Shown piece after piece: positions 1 through 7,737 of a stretch of 13,189 nt of DNA (the first letter of the stretch is position 1; each line of letters begins with the position of its first letter). Source of the DNA: Hydnum rufescens UP504 (taxonomy: Eukaryota; Basidiomycota; Agaricomycetes; Cantharellales; Hydnaceae); contig MU129408.1 of assembly GCA_014904985.1 (NCBI GenBank), positions 1 to 13,189 on the forward strand. Direction: 5' to 3'. The notes beneath the pieces were generated by a model. It was not told the DNA's origin, searched no databases, and worked only from the letters and a program-made list of their open reading frames with translations. Position numbers and translations under genes: made by a program.

Positions 1-893
1 ATTTTGTTGGCCAGGCACAATAGTATATTGGGGGTATCTCCAGCATCTAAGTCTAAGGGGCTAACTAATAGTACATTTGTGACCAGTGTGCTAGGTTAAT
101 CTCATGTCCCAGAACCAGATCAAGGGAGGTTAGGAATGTGAGGTCCTCTGCCTCAGGTCCTTCTTCCAACTCCCCATTTTCATCATCATCAGAAACTTGC
201 TTCTTCAGCCTCTTCTTCCCCAGGTGATAAAACTTCCTCAGCCAGTGATCCCAAGCCCTTTTCAACAGAGCTTGCACTCAAAACTTCTAGTGGCTACCTC
301 CTATTGTCACCTTACCATGAGAATGTTACATATTTCCTGGAGAAAAACAGAGCTCTGTACATGGATTGGAAATTAGTTGCTGAGTCACTCGGTATCCCCG
401 TCGGCAAAGACTTTGTGCCTCGTCTACCCCCATCCAGTGCTTCCTTGATACTCCCTGTTCTTCATCTGTGCATCACACACAAGCTGTTTATGATAATCTC
501 CAATGCGCATATGAATTTGGAGGCTACACCCGTTTACTGGCTCACTGATGTGTGCAGCAAGTTGCCCGTACATGTGGAGCGTCACCCCCCAAAATGGGCA
601 TGGATGAAACCCTTATTGGCACCATTTTTGCATATCCAGTGTCGCAGGCCAATTTGCAGTGGTTAGAGGATTACTGGAGGATGGGGTCCCGACCTTTGGT
701 GTAGTCGAAGGTCCAATGCAATCAGGGGTTAGGAGCATCAAAGAGTTGCCAGAAGGGTGCAGGTGGCTGCTCCAGAAGGCAGAGTCCTTCCTACTAGTCG
801 GCATATTGTCTGTGTTGAACACCGTCTGGCGCATATCCTGCATCCCGAACCCTGGCGAGCTCGACCCCCAGCAGATATCCTGGAAATAGACTT
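1..893 (+). pseudogene. Broken coding region entering from the left edge, unrecognised
   Basis: Three stretches read like protein but lie in different frames. Frame 1 is open over 1-99 and again from 142 to 666; the part around SPYHENVTYFLEKNRALYMD (304 on) looks coding. From about 423 the more protein-like reading moves to frame 3 (YDNLQCAYEFGGYTRLLAH, then TGA at 546-548, then CVQQVARTCG and QANLQWLEDYWRMGSRP, then TAG at 702-704). After that, frames 2 and 1 each carry a short open stretch to about 890-960 before the next gene's frame 3 takes over. Several stops and frame changes without convincing splice sites point to a decayed gene, though missed introns could explain some of them. I cannot name a family. 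The start lies outside the window. Confidence 0.5.
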
Positions 894-911
894 CCAGGAA
901 GTCACGAGCCT

Positions 912-2425
912 TTGGAACAATGCCTCCTCCACAAACTCTTTCCTGACCCCACATCAGTGAAGCTGGACCCCAGAATGATTGCGACAATCCGACGTATCCT
1001 GGGAAGTGGTCCATTTCCTCCGAGCGCGACTGAAGTGGAAATCACTTCTCAAATTGATCGGTTATCCCTCGAAGATAGCAATCCTTCGACACACATTCCT
1101 TCTGTACCAATCAATGATTTGGTGAACGACGCAGAGGATCTATATGCCAAATTCTGGGATCAGTCCTCTGAGGGCCTACCTTATGATGATTACTCTGACA
1201 TATCATCATATGATTTGACTCCCAGTGATGCTGTGGTCAAGTCCACTAGGGCGGCCAAGATAGGAGAGAGACGAAAGCAGAAACGAGTAGAAGCTGAGGC
1301 AATCAACGAAGCCGCCCAGCTGCTTTCCAAGGCACAGAAAGGTGATTGGGAAGCCAAAGCTGAGATTATTCAGAGGATCAATGCTGAGCATGGCAGAAAG
1401 AATGGGGTGAGGTCAAGAGATGGCAAGCCACCTGCGAGTCCCGGAGTAGTCTATTTGTGGCAACATTTCATAAACCCAGACAACGTTGAATCAAACAATC
1501 GGAAGCATGAAAAGAGATTATGCCGGCAAACTGCAGAGATTGCAGAGGTGAACGCTCAGGCCAGGCTAGTGAAGACCCCAGCAGGAGATGCCCAGGAAAC
1601 GAATGCATCGCTCCCTGGCTCCGGGACTCAGGTGCAGATACAGCACCCAACCCCTGCACCTGCTTGTTCTCCCCCTCCCACCCATCCTCTCCAGATCCGT
1701 GATTGTGAATGGGCACCCACGGCCATAATCATGACCTCACACGCTTTTCTCCTGGTCCCAATCAATCATATGGCTCTTTACCTTCCTCACACTATTTTTC
1801 TCATTCTCATTCTCTCCCCCGTGATTCCCTTGATCCTTATTCTTGTTCCCATTCCTATTCCCATTCCCATTCTCATTCTCGTTCTCATTTCTGTCCACGT
1901 GCCCATTCCCATTCCCGTTCCCATTCCTGTTCCCGTTCCCGTTCCCATTCCCATCCCCATCCCTGTTCCTGTTCCTGTTCCCATCCCCATTCTCATTCTT
2001 GTGCCCGTGCCCGTTCTCCCCTCCCAGATTCTCGTCTTCCCCCCAATTGCCACTGTCCTCCCGTCCCTATTCTCATCCCCGTTCTCGATCTGGCTCCCCT
2101 TCCCATCACTCTCATCGTCCCAGGGTTCCCACAATTCTTCTGAGCTCCGTTCTTCCCAGCATGATGCTCCATGTCCCTCTGTTACTTCTTCAGCTCCAAG
2201 CCTACAACCCGGCAAGCCAATACCATCCAGTCCCAGGGCACTTCCAGACCCTTCGAACCCTCGGTCTATTCCACCAACTGGCCCAAGGCACAATGGCTCC
2301 TATCGCCAATCGGAACTTGGATCCTCGAACCCACAAGCTTACCAGGAGCCTAGAACATCTAGTCCAAGGGAATTAACTACTGGAGAAGCCTCTGAAGCGA
2401 CTTCTATGTCTATGAAATCAAAATG
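912..2425 (+). CDS. First visible exon of an unrecognised spliced gene, with internal low-complexity repeat
   Basis: A frame-3 open stretch of about 505 codons; the ATG at 912 is only the first in frame, and coding-like sequence (PGSHEPLEQCLLHKLF) begins slightly upstream, so the true start is uncertain. Residues 1-110 are mixed polar with an acidic part (NDLVNDAEDLYAKFWD). Residues about 110-230 are basic and probably helical (KIGERRKQKRVEAEAINEAAQ, then VVYLWQHFINPDNVES). Residues about 295-370 are a degenerate Pro/Ile/Val repeat made by the hexanucleotide tract. The tail is Ser/Pro-rich. Inside the repeat a second frame reads as a Ser-His/Ser-Arg repeat and looks more natural (about 1709-2030), so indels may have shifted the frame there and back. 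Donor GTGAGG lies at 2426, just before an in-frame TGA. Function unknown. Confidence 0.5.
1795..2035 (+). repeat. Degenerate hexanucleotide repeat (CCCATT/CCCGTT type), G-rich on the minus strand
   Basis: Runs of CCCATT, CCCGTT, TCTCATTC and CCTGTT repeat with period 6 for about 240 bases. The period keeps all three plus frames and at least one minus frame open, so ORF length here is not evidence of coding. On the minus strand the part about 1903-1985 reads as repeated GGG blocks spaced by three bases. Confidence 0.85.
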
Positions 2426-2480
2426 GTGAGGGTTATCATGATCCCTATAGAGTTAGAGCGAGGTATTAACAGCTCTATAG
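2426..2480 (+). other. Spliceosomal intron of 55 nt
   Basis: Donor GTGAGG at 2426, a branch-like ATTAAC at 2465-2470, and acceptor CTATAG ending at 2480. Removing it joins codon TG|G and carries the upstream 505-codon frame into the downstream frame with no stop (reading KSKW-SYAFKNGSRDSRG). Without removal the reading stops at TGA 2427-2429. The size is typical of basidiomycete introns. Confidence 0.75.
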
Positions 2481-3138
2481 GTCATACGCATTTAAGAATG
2501 GCTCAAGGGACTCCCGTGGTACATCGCCCTTGAATACACCCTCGTTACAGGAAGAGGGGGTGCAAACTTCCCTGAACTTTAAGAAGTCTCTACCAGTCCC
2601 ATCCGCTGTGGGGACATTGATTATGCTGCCCTTCCCTGTGAAAGCATCAAACTCTACGGCTCCCCCAGTAGAGCACCCATTGTCATCTGCCAAGCCATTT
2701 GAACGGGTTCCATTGGGTCAATGGTTCTACATTGAGTGGGGGCCACTGACAGTGGGCCAGAGCAACATCAAAGATATTGCGAATGGCCTCATGATGGAGT
2801 TTACCCATCAAGGAGTCCTTGGGATCCGCTGTACGAGACGAAAACACATTGTGGGTCAGCCCTACCTTTGCTCCTTGTATTTCAAGAGCGAATCGCAGAG
2901 GGACAGTGTTCTTGCCGACTTCTCACAGGAGATGAACAAGAACAGGTTCAAGAATCTGAAGACATCCACAGCCAATGCGGTAGCACACCCATACGTTGCC
3001 CCAGTGGACCTGTTGTATGTTGACGAGGTTTATGCATGTGCTGGTAGCAAGCTGGAATGCGATGCTCTCCTTGTTTGTGGCCCTCCACCTATAAAGACTC
3101 CAGAGGACTTTAAAATGGAGTTTCTTGATTATGTCTGA
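2481..3138 (+). CDS. Second exon of the unrecognised spliced gene, to an in-frame UGA
   Basis: The frame is entered through the 2426-2480 intron and stays open to TGA at 3136-3138. The product looks like a folded globular segment: a compact stretch PLGQWFYIEWGPLTVGQSN, a basic patch CTRRKHIVGQP, and LLYVDEVYACAGSKLECDAL. I recognise no motif that names a family. The same frame continues without another stop for 153 codons past the UGA, so this stop is probably a mutation, perhaps CGA to TGA, rather than the ancestral end. Confidence 0.55.
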
Positions 3139-3597
3139 CATCCTCCTCATCTACCTGAAGCCATCACTCAATATCCTCCCGCCAATTTTCCTGCTCGAAA
3201 ATGGGATATGCAAATGATTGAATTCACAACTGTATGGCTCATGAACAGGATAGAACAAATCCATGATGTTCCTATTGACCTCAAGCAGCTGGAAATCTTT
3301 CTCCGTATCCATGCGCGCACTGGATTCAAGCAGGCATTCATTGCTCCAATCTGGCCAAACACCAGCCAAGTCAACACCATCATCTGCCAGATTGTGAGGT
3401 GGGCAGAAACTGATGGATTGAAACAGGGCAAGAACCATTTGGAGCTTCAGGAGACACTTGGATTCACTCTCCATAAATGTTGGAGATTGACACTCGAGAT
3501 GGATTTACCTGAACCCTTTTTCTTGAAAGATCCACGAGAGGAAACAGTTCCTGGTATTATTCATTCAAAAACCATACCCCACACTACCATTTATTGA
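3139..3597 (+). pseudogene. Continuation of the same frame beyond the UGA
   Basis: Starting directly after the TGA at 3136-3138, the frame reads HPPHLPEAITQYPPANFPAR and on through MQMIEFTTVWLMNRIEQIHD, FIAPIWPNTSQVNTIICQIV and LELQETLGFTLHKCWRLTLE to TGA at 3595-3597. Composition matches the exon before it, which supports one ancestral protein split by a nonsense change. UGA readthrough (UGA followed by C) is an alternative that the sequence cannot settle. No separate start codon or intron is convincing at the junction; the first ATG is at 3208. Confidence 0.5.
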
Positions 3598-3658
3598 TTT
3601 TCTTGTGTGGTTTGTACTCTGAAAATGTAATGGTTTCGGATATTACTGATCGACTTTC

Positions 3659-4384
3659 TTGACACCCAATTCCAGATGTGTTTTTTTCTCACTTCCTTCC
3701 CACACGGAATGCACCTTGAGTCCAGTGCTGAATGTTCGGCTTCACCGACGTTCGGTGTCCTCTCTTGCATCCTTGTGGAGCAGTCTTGTGGCCCCATTGC
3801 TACCACAAGCATCAATTTCATCTCATTCACATATTCGTAAGTTAAAGTCAGTTGAATCCAGTTCCGAATGTCACTCTAATGACCTTACGGTGCTTTCTGT
3901 ATCAAACTTTCATCCACTCCGGTACTGGTCATCGACACATTCAGATGTCCAGTCTCCTGTCTGGCATCCCTCAGGAAAACCATCCTTGTTGAGCTCAGTG
4001 CTGGAGGTTGGCATTCTCTGACCTCTGGTATCCTGTCCGACAGTATCCGTCAACATGGTTAGAACATGGGCCCACCCTGAATCGTTAGATTCATCACAAT
4101 CATCCACCAAGCGCCCACACCCCTCTATGAAAGGTTCCTCATCTAATCCAAAGCCACCCTCACCTAAAGCTAAACGCCCTCTATCAAAAGCGAAAGTTCT
4201 TTCATCCAAAGGAACACCAGCTTCCTCTAGTGCAAAGACAGCTTCAAATGCACCAGCCTCTTCCTCCCCAGCGGTACCATCCAAGGCCTCGGATCCTCTA
4301 CAGGCTGTTGCCAAGGCTCCGATGTTTGCAACCCAGTCAGCCACAAATGTGTATCTAGTTAGATACAATGAGCCTTGCATTTAA
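3659..4384 (+). pseudogene. Ser/Pro/Lys-rich open stretches, one frame with one stop
   Basis: Two open stretches share one frame: 3659-4021 (Ser-rich, ending TGA) and 4055-4384 (starting MVRTWAHPESLDSSQSSTKR, with an SPKAKRPLSKAK-type basic Ser/Pro tail). Between them only 11 codons and the stop intervene. A GTAAGT at about 3837 could be a donor but I see no well-placed acceptor. The minus strand is also open over 3910-4380, so the coding strand is not certain; the plus reading is preferred because it follows the upstream gene and is a typical disordered tail. Function unknown. Confidence 0.3.
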
Positions 4385-4572
4385 ATAGTCTAACTAGATG
4401 TTTTTAGGCGGGGGCCCCTGGGGCCTCTGGGGTGATTTCGGACCCTCAGACAAGGGGCCCCAGGGGCCCCTGGCTCTGAACTTGGAAAATGATCAGGGAA
4501 AAGTCATGGTCTTTTATGGTCTGACTTAGAGCATCTCAGACTTGCAGGACAGCGGGCCATACAGGCATATTG
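4385..4572. other. Spacer between the gene remnant and the hairpin arrays
   Basis: No coding region seen. It contains the GC-rich hairpin 4411-4470 and a small AAGTCA/TGACTT inverted repeat near 4491-4530. The AT-rich left end of the first array begins at about 4573. Confidence 0.5.
4411..4470. repeat. GC-rich inverted repeat, 15-bp perfect arms
   Basis: GGGGCCCCTGGGGCC at 4411-4425 is exactly complementary to 4456-4470. The 30-base loop can extend the stem further (TCTGGGG against CCCTCAGA). It is unlike the two hairpin families to its right. It could be a separate small element or a 3' end structure of the upstream gene. Confidence 0.8.
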
Positions 4573-4616
4573 GGGATTTCATTTATAATTATTTATTTAT
4601 TATCACTATTATACAT
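4573..4616 (+). repeat. Left terminal AT-rich segment, inverted match to the right end
   Basis: Contains ATAATTATTTATTTATTAT followed by ACTATTATACA. The reverse complement of about 13143-13189 has ATAATTATTCATTTATTAT and the same ACTATTATACA. This suggests either terminal inverted repeats or shared 3'-end (polyadenylation-type) signals of the outward transcripts. Confidence 0.55.
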
Positions 4617-4671
4617 ATACCACCTGGGGTTTCATTCTGTGGTCCCATCATTAACATGTATTCAAGAATTC

Positions 4672-4846
4672 AAACACCCACTTGGGCAGGTGTGGTACTG
4701 TCCATACAAATCAAAAAGAAAAAAAGCACTACTTAGCACCACACACCCGCTAGGGCGGGTGTGTGGTACCGTCCATAGAAATTAAATTTTTTTTAAAAGA
4801 AACACTATCTAGTAGCACCACACACCCACTAGGGTGGGTGTGTGGT
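4672..4846 (-). repeat. Three tandem exon-type hairpins without introns
   Basis: Hairpins at about 4672-4698 (degenerate), 4738-4767 and 4817-4846, the last two with 13-bp stems and a TAGG loop, are spaced 66-79 bases apart. Stem pair changes between copies are compensatory: CCCGC/GCGGG in one, CCCAC/GTGGG in the next. No donor, intron hairpin or acceptor lies between them, so these look like decayed or collapsed terminal units of the left array. Confidence 0.75.
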
Positions 4847-5070
4847 ACCTTCCCTTCCTTCATCGGGAGTTCGGCTGGTTTTTGAAGGGGGCGGGGACAT
4901 TGCGGGCAGTATTTGATAACCTAGAATAAATTTTAAAAAAAATTAGGTCCTTGGGAGGGGGGTTCGCCCGGCTCATTGTTAGCTATTTGGCTGGGCGATT
5001 CACCGTTGTGTGGGTTGTTTGGGGGTCATGGCTGTCTGTTGTCATTGTTTCAGGAGCTTCAAATTCGATC

Positions 5071-5184
5071 CTAGAATGGAATGATAACATACATTAGTAA
5101 AAAAATTTGAAGTGACGCCAAAGGGGCAGCTTGTGCTGCTCCTTTTGCATCACTGTAGATGTAGAAAGTTTTTTAAAAAAATAC
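5071..5184 (-). other. Hairpin intron, 114 nt (element 1 left, outermost)
   Basis: Minus-sense donor GCAAG|GTATTT, branch ACTAATG, acceptor TTCTAG. Intron hairpin 5111-5154: 20 paired positions with two mismatches and one wobble, minus-sense loop ACAA. It is the most diverged of the seven. The preceding exon hairpin (5197-5218) is also imperfect. Confidence 0.65.
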
Positions 5185-5474
5185 CTTGCAGTACCACACA
5201 CCTGCATTGGCGGGTGTGCAATACTCGTTTTTGCCTGGGGTCGCATACCTTCGACTGCCGGTTTTCCGTACAGTTCTCAGGTGGGTTGGGGGGTTTTCAG
5301 GTGCGTATTCGTTTGGGGGGAAGGAGGGGGTGCATTACATTACATACCTTGTATAGAACCACACACCTGCTACTGCAGGTGTGTGGTTCGTCTCTTTGTT
5401 TGGCATGTTGTCGTTCACAGGGATGTTGTCATTCTGGGGGGGCTTGCTTTGCAGGTCTTCACTTGTGGTGATAC

Positions 5475-5567
5475 CTAGAATAAAAAATTATTAGTTAAAA
5501 AATTAAAAGCGACGCAAAAAGAGCAGCTTTCACTGCTCTTTTGCGCTGTCGGAGGTGCGTTACATAC
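5475..5567 (-). other. Hairpin intron, 93 nt
   Basis: Donor GTATGT, branch TAACTAAT, acceptor TTCTAG followed by exon start GTATCACC. Intron hairpin 5511-5550, with five A but four T in the stem and minus-sense loop GAAA closed by a U-G wobble. Exon hairpin upstream at 5579-5606. Confidence 0.75.
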
Positions 5568-5693
5568 CGAGTATAGTACCACACACCCACTACTGCGGGT
5601 GTGTGGCTCTTCTCTTTGTCTGGTGCATCGTCGTTCGTGGGGGTGTTGTCATTCTGGGGGGCTTGCTTCGCAGCTCTTTATTTGTGGCGATAC

Positions 5694-5786
5694 CTAAAAT
5701 AAAAAATTATTGGTTAAAAAATTAAAAGCGACACAAAAAGAGCAGCTTTCACTGCTCTTTTTGTGTCATTGGGGTACATTACATAC
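5694..5786 (-). other. Hairpin intron, 93 nt
   Basis: Donor CAAG|GTATGT, branch TAACCAAT, acceptor TTTTAG followed by GTATCGCC. Intron hairpin 5730-5767 has perfect 16-bp arms, base GACAC/GTGTC, and minus-sense loop GAAA closed by U-G. Exon hairpin upstream at 5796-5827 has 14 perfect pairs. Confidence 0.8.
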
Positions 5787-5904
5787 CTTGAATAGAACCA
5801 CACACCCGCTACTGCGGGTGTGTGGTTCGTCTCTTCGTGTGGTGCGTCGTCGTTCACAGGGTGTTGTCGTTCTGGGGGGGGCTTGCCTTGTGGGTCGATG
5901 ATAC

Positions 5905-5998
5905 CTAGAATGAAATATTATTAGTTAAAAAATGAAAAACGACACAAAAAGAGCAGCTTTCGCTGCTCTTTTTGCACTGGTGGGGGTGCATTACATGC
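5905..5998 (-). other. Hairpin intron, 94 nt, GC-AG type
   Basis: Minus-sense donor reads GAG|GCATGT where sister introns have GTATGT, so it is a GC-AG intron, a known minor class. Branch TAACTAAT, acceptor TTCTAG. Hairpin 5945-5974, 13 bp, loop GAAA. Exon hairpin upstream at 6007-6040, 15 positions. Confidence 0.7.
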
Positions 5999-6138
5999 CT
6001 CATATTGAACCACACACCCGCAGTAGTGGGTGTGTGGTTCGGTTCTTCATGTGGGGCGTCACCGTTCACGGGTCTCCTTTGCGGGCGTGTTATCATTGTA
6101 GGGGAACTTGCTTTGTGGGTCTTCATTTCTGGCAATAC

Positions 6139-6236
6139 CTAGAATGAAAGATTATTAGTTAAAAAATGTAAAGCGACGCAAAAAGAGCAGCTTTCGCTGC
6201 TCTTTTTGCGCTGTTGGTTACACGAGAATTACATAC
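6139..6236 (-). other. Hairpin intron, 98 nt
   Basis: Donor TAAG|GTATGT, branch TAACTAAT, acceptor TTCTAG followed by GTATTGCC. Intron hairpin 6177-6210, 15 perfect pairs, loop GAAA in the minus sense. The upstream exon hairpin (6245-6278) has the compensated pair CCAGACACC/GGTGTCTGG. Confidence 0.8.
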
Positions 6237-6376
6237 CTTACATAGAACCAGACACCTGCCGGGTTGGGTGTCTGGTTCGCATCGGTTTTTTGTTCAGTTT
6301 TGGTGGTGTGTTCGTCGGGTCTTCATTTGGTGTGGCTTCAATTGCGGCTCGTGTGGACGTTGGTTCATATCGTGAC

Positions 6377-6481
6377 CTAGAATATTAAAACATACGTTAG
6401 TGAGAAACTCGAAGCAGCACAAAAAGAGCAGCTTTCGCTGCTCTTTTTGCACTACTGTATTTATTGGGAAAAGCAACTCAC
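6377..6481 (-). other. Hairpin intron, 105 nt
   Basis: Donor TAAG|GTGAGT, branch CACTAACG, acceptor TTCTAG. Intron hairpin 6420-6449, 13 bp, loop GAAA in the minus sense. Exon hairpin upstream at 6492-6521. Confidence 0.8.
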
Positions 6482-6626
6482 CTTAAATAATACCACACAC
6501 CCGCCGCAGTGGGTGTGTGGTTTCGGGGGCCACTCATTGGGTGGTCTGTGGTTTATTTTCGTTTGTTTCTTGCTGTCTGGGCCCTCGTAATGTCGTGGGT
6601 TCTCGTCTTGGGCCTTGGACCATGAT

Positions 6627-6729
6627 CTGAAATAATAAAAGTACGTTAGTATATTGATTCAAAGCAGCGCAAAAAGAGTAGCTTCGCTACTCTTTTTGTG
6701 CTGTTGTACTTACTAGAACAGAAACTCAC
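6627..6729 (-). other. First intron of left array 1, 103 nt
   Basis: Donor ATAAG|GTGAGT, branch TACTAACG, acceptor TTTCAG. Hairpin 6665-6703, 18 paired positions with a 3-base loop. The stem carries GAGTAGC/GCTACTC in place of the usual GAGCAGC/GCTGCTC: a compensated double change. It mirrors intron 7577-7682 across the palindrome. Exon hairpin upstream at 6735-6766, 14 bp. Confidence 0.8.
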
Positions 6730-6912
6730 CTTATGACCACACACCCGCAACAGCGGGTGTGTGGTCGTGGGGTTGTGTGGTCGTGCCATCGCCTTGTTGT
6801 TGTGGCTGGGTGTGGTTGCGTAGTTGCGAAATTCAATGCCGGCAATTGCCGATGCCCAAGAAGTGCCCAAGTGCTGGTGCTACAAGCACAGTACACATCA
6901 ATAGCAAGCATG

Positions 6913-6960
6913 TAGATATATAATAAATACTATATAATAGATATTTGTCCAAAAAGAAGA
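6913..6960 (-). promoter_or_regulatory. Possible TATA-type promoter, leftward
   Basis: Minus-sense TATTTATTATATATC preceded by CTCTTCTTTTTGGACAAATA. An identical-looking block faces right at 7352-7397. Its place between the palindrome core and the first exon suits a core promoter for divergent transcripts. The start site itself cannot be read. Confidence 0.35.
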
Positions 6961-7351
6961 GAAAATGACAATGATAATGGGTCAGAGCCCAATAAGGCAC
7001 AATATGGCTAATTGCAAGTGGATTGGGCCACTTCTATGCATCAGAATTGCCCCAAAATTTAAATATATGTTTGGTATATATGTGCCGTATGTAGAGAATT
7101 AGCCCCGTCACATGTTGTGGGCATTTTTCAATTTTCCACGCCTTCAATTCCCTAAATAGGGAATTGAAGGCGTGGAAAATTGAAAATGCCCACAACGTGT
7201 GACAGGGCTAATTCTCTACATACGGCACATATATACCAAACATATATTTAAATTTTGGGGCAATTCTGATGCATAGAAGTGGCCCAATCCACTTGCAATT
7301 AGCCATATTGTGCCTTATTGGGCTCTGACCCATTATCATTGTCATTTTCTC

Positions 7352-7397
7352 TTCTTTTTGGACAAATATCTATTATGTACTATTTATTATATATCTA
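7352..7397 (+). promoter_or_regulatory. Possible TATA-type promoter, rightward
   Basis: Plus-sense copy of the leftward block: CTCTTCTTTTTGGACAAATA, then TATTTATTATATATC at 7381-7395. It lies about 180 bp upstream of the first donor (7577). Confidence 0.35.
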
Positions 7398-7458
7398 CAT
7401 GCTTGCTATTGATGTGTACTGTGCTTGTAGCGCCAGCACTTGGGCGCTTCTTGGGTAT

Positions 7459-7470
7459 CGGCAATTGCCG
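7459..7470. promoter_or_regulatory. CGGCAATTGCCG palindrome in the first exon, element 1 right
   Basis: The motif sits at the same place in all four arms (about 6840-6851, 7459-7470, 10898-10917, 11516-11535), always after a GCACTTGGGCGCTT-like box. In element 2 it extends to the perfect 20-bp palindrome ATGCCGGCAATTGCCGGCAT. It could be a dimeric protein-binding site or an RNA stem in the leader. Confidence 0.45.
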
Positions 7471-7576
7471 GCATTGAATCTGCATCTCTCTTCCATCTCC
7501 ACAACCACAACAGGCAACCACCTGGAAAGGCAACCATGCGACCACACACCCGCCGCTGTGGGTGTGTGGTCATAAG

Positions 7577-7682
7577 GTGAGTTTTTTTTATTAGTAGATA
7601 CAACGGCGCAAAAAGAGCAGCGAAAGCTGCTCTTTTTGCGCTGCTTTCGAATTTTTTACTAATGTGCTTTTAATTATTCTAG
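7577..7682 (+). other. First intron of right array 1, 106 nt
   Basis: Donor ATAAG|GTGAGT, branch TACTAATG, acceptor TTCTAG. Hairpin 7606-7641 has perfect 16-bp arms with a GAAA loop (7622-7625), a GNRA tetraloop on a C-G pair. Exon hairpin upstream at 7540-7571. Confidence 0.8.
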
Positions 7683-7737
7683 CTGGGCCTCGTCCAACGC
7701 ACGACGATAGCCCACGGAACGACCAGAGCCCAACCAC

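Larger units (their letters stand above)
4573..6912 (-). ncRNA. Left array of element 1: predicted spliced hairpin RNA
   Basis: Predicted transcript starts near 6912 and runs leftward through seven introns (donors at 6729, 6481, 6236, 5998, 5786, 5567, 5184). Internal exons are 145, 140, 140, 118, 126 and 290 nt. Exon-end hairpins lie at 6735-6766, 6492-6521, 6245-6278, 6007-6040, 5796-5827, 5579-5606, 5356-5389 and 5197-5218. The 5356-5389 hairpin is followed by a donor-like GTATGT at 5347 but no intron hairpin or clear acceptor, so one intron may be lost inside the 290-nt exon. Exon lengths are not multiples of three and stops occur in all frames across junctions, which argues against coding. 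Expression is inferred only. Confidence 0.5.
6627..7682. repeat. Central palindrome of element 1
   Basis: Centre at 7155/7156 (CCCTAAATAGGG). For about 230 bp on each side the arms differ by only a few substitutions and one indel by eye. Similarity then continues, with more divergence, through both first exons and first introns (6627-6729 against 7577-7682). The arms match each other far better than either matches element 2, except for about 50 bases at the centre. Confidence 0.9.

Noticed and set aside
1787..2293. 168-codon minus-strand Gly/Met/Thr repeat ORF
   Set aside because: By-product of the hexanucleotide repeat, opposite the better-supported spliced gene.
3910..4380. 156-codon minus-strand ORF
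   Set aside because: It overlaps the Ser/Pro/Lys-rich plus reading; the open minus frame may be a shadow. The choice is uncertain and noted in that entry.
7606..7641. AAAAA-stem-GAAA-stem-TTTTT looks exactly like a bidirectional bacterial rho-independent terminator
   Set aside because: Each copy lies between a donor and a branch/acceptor set of fungal type at fixed spacing, and the window has a frame-joining 55-nt intron. Bacterial origin does not fit.
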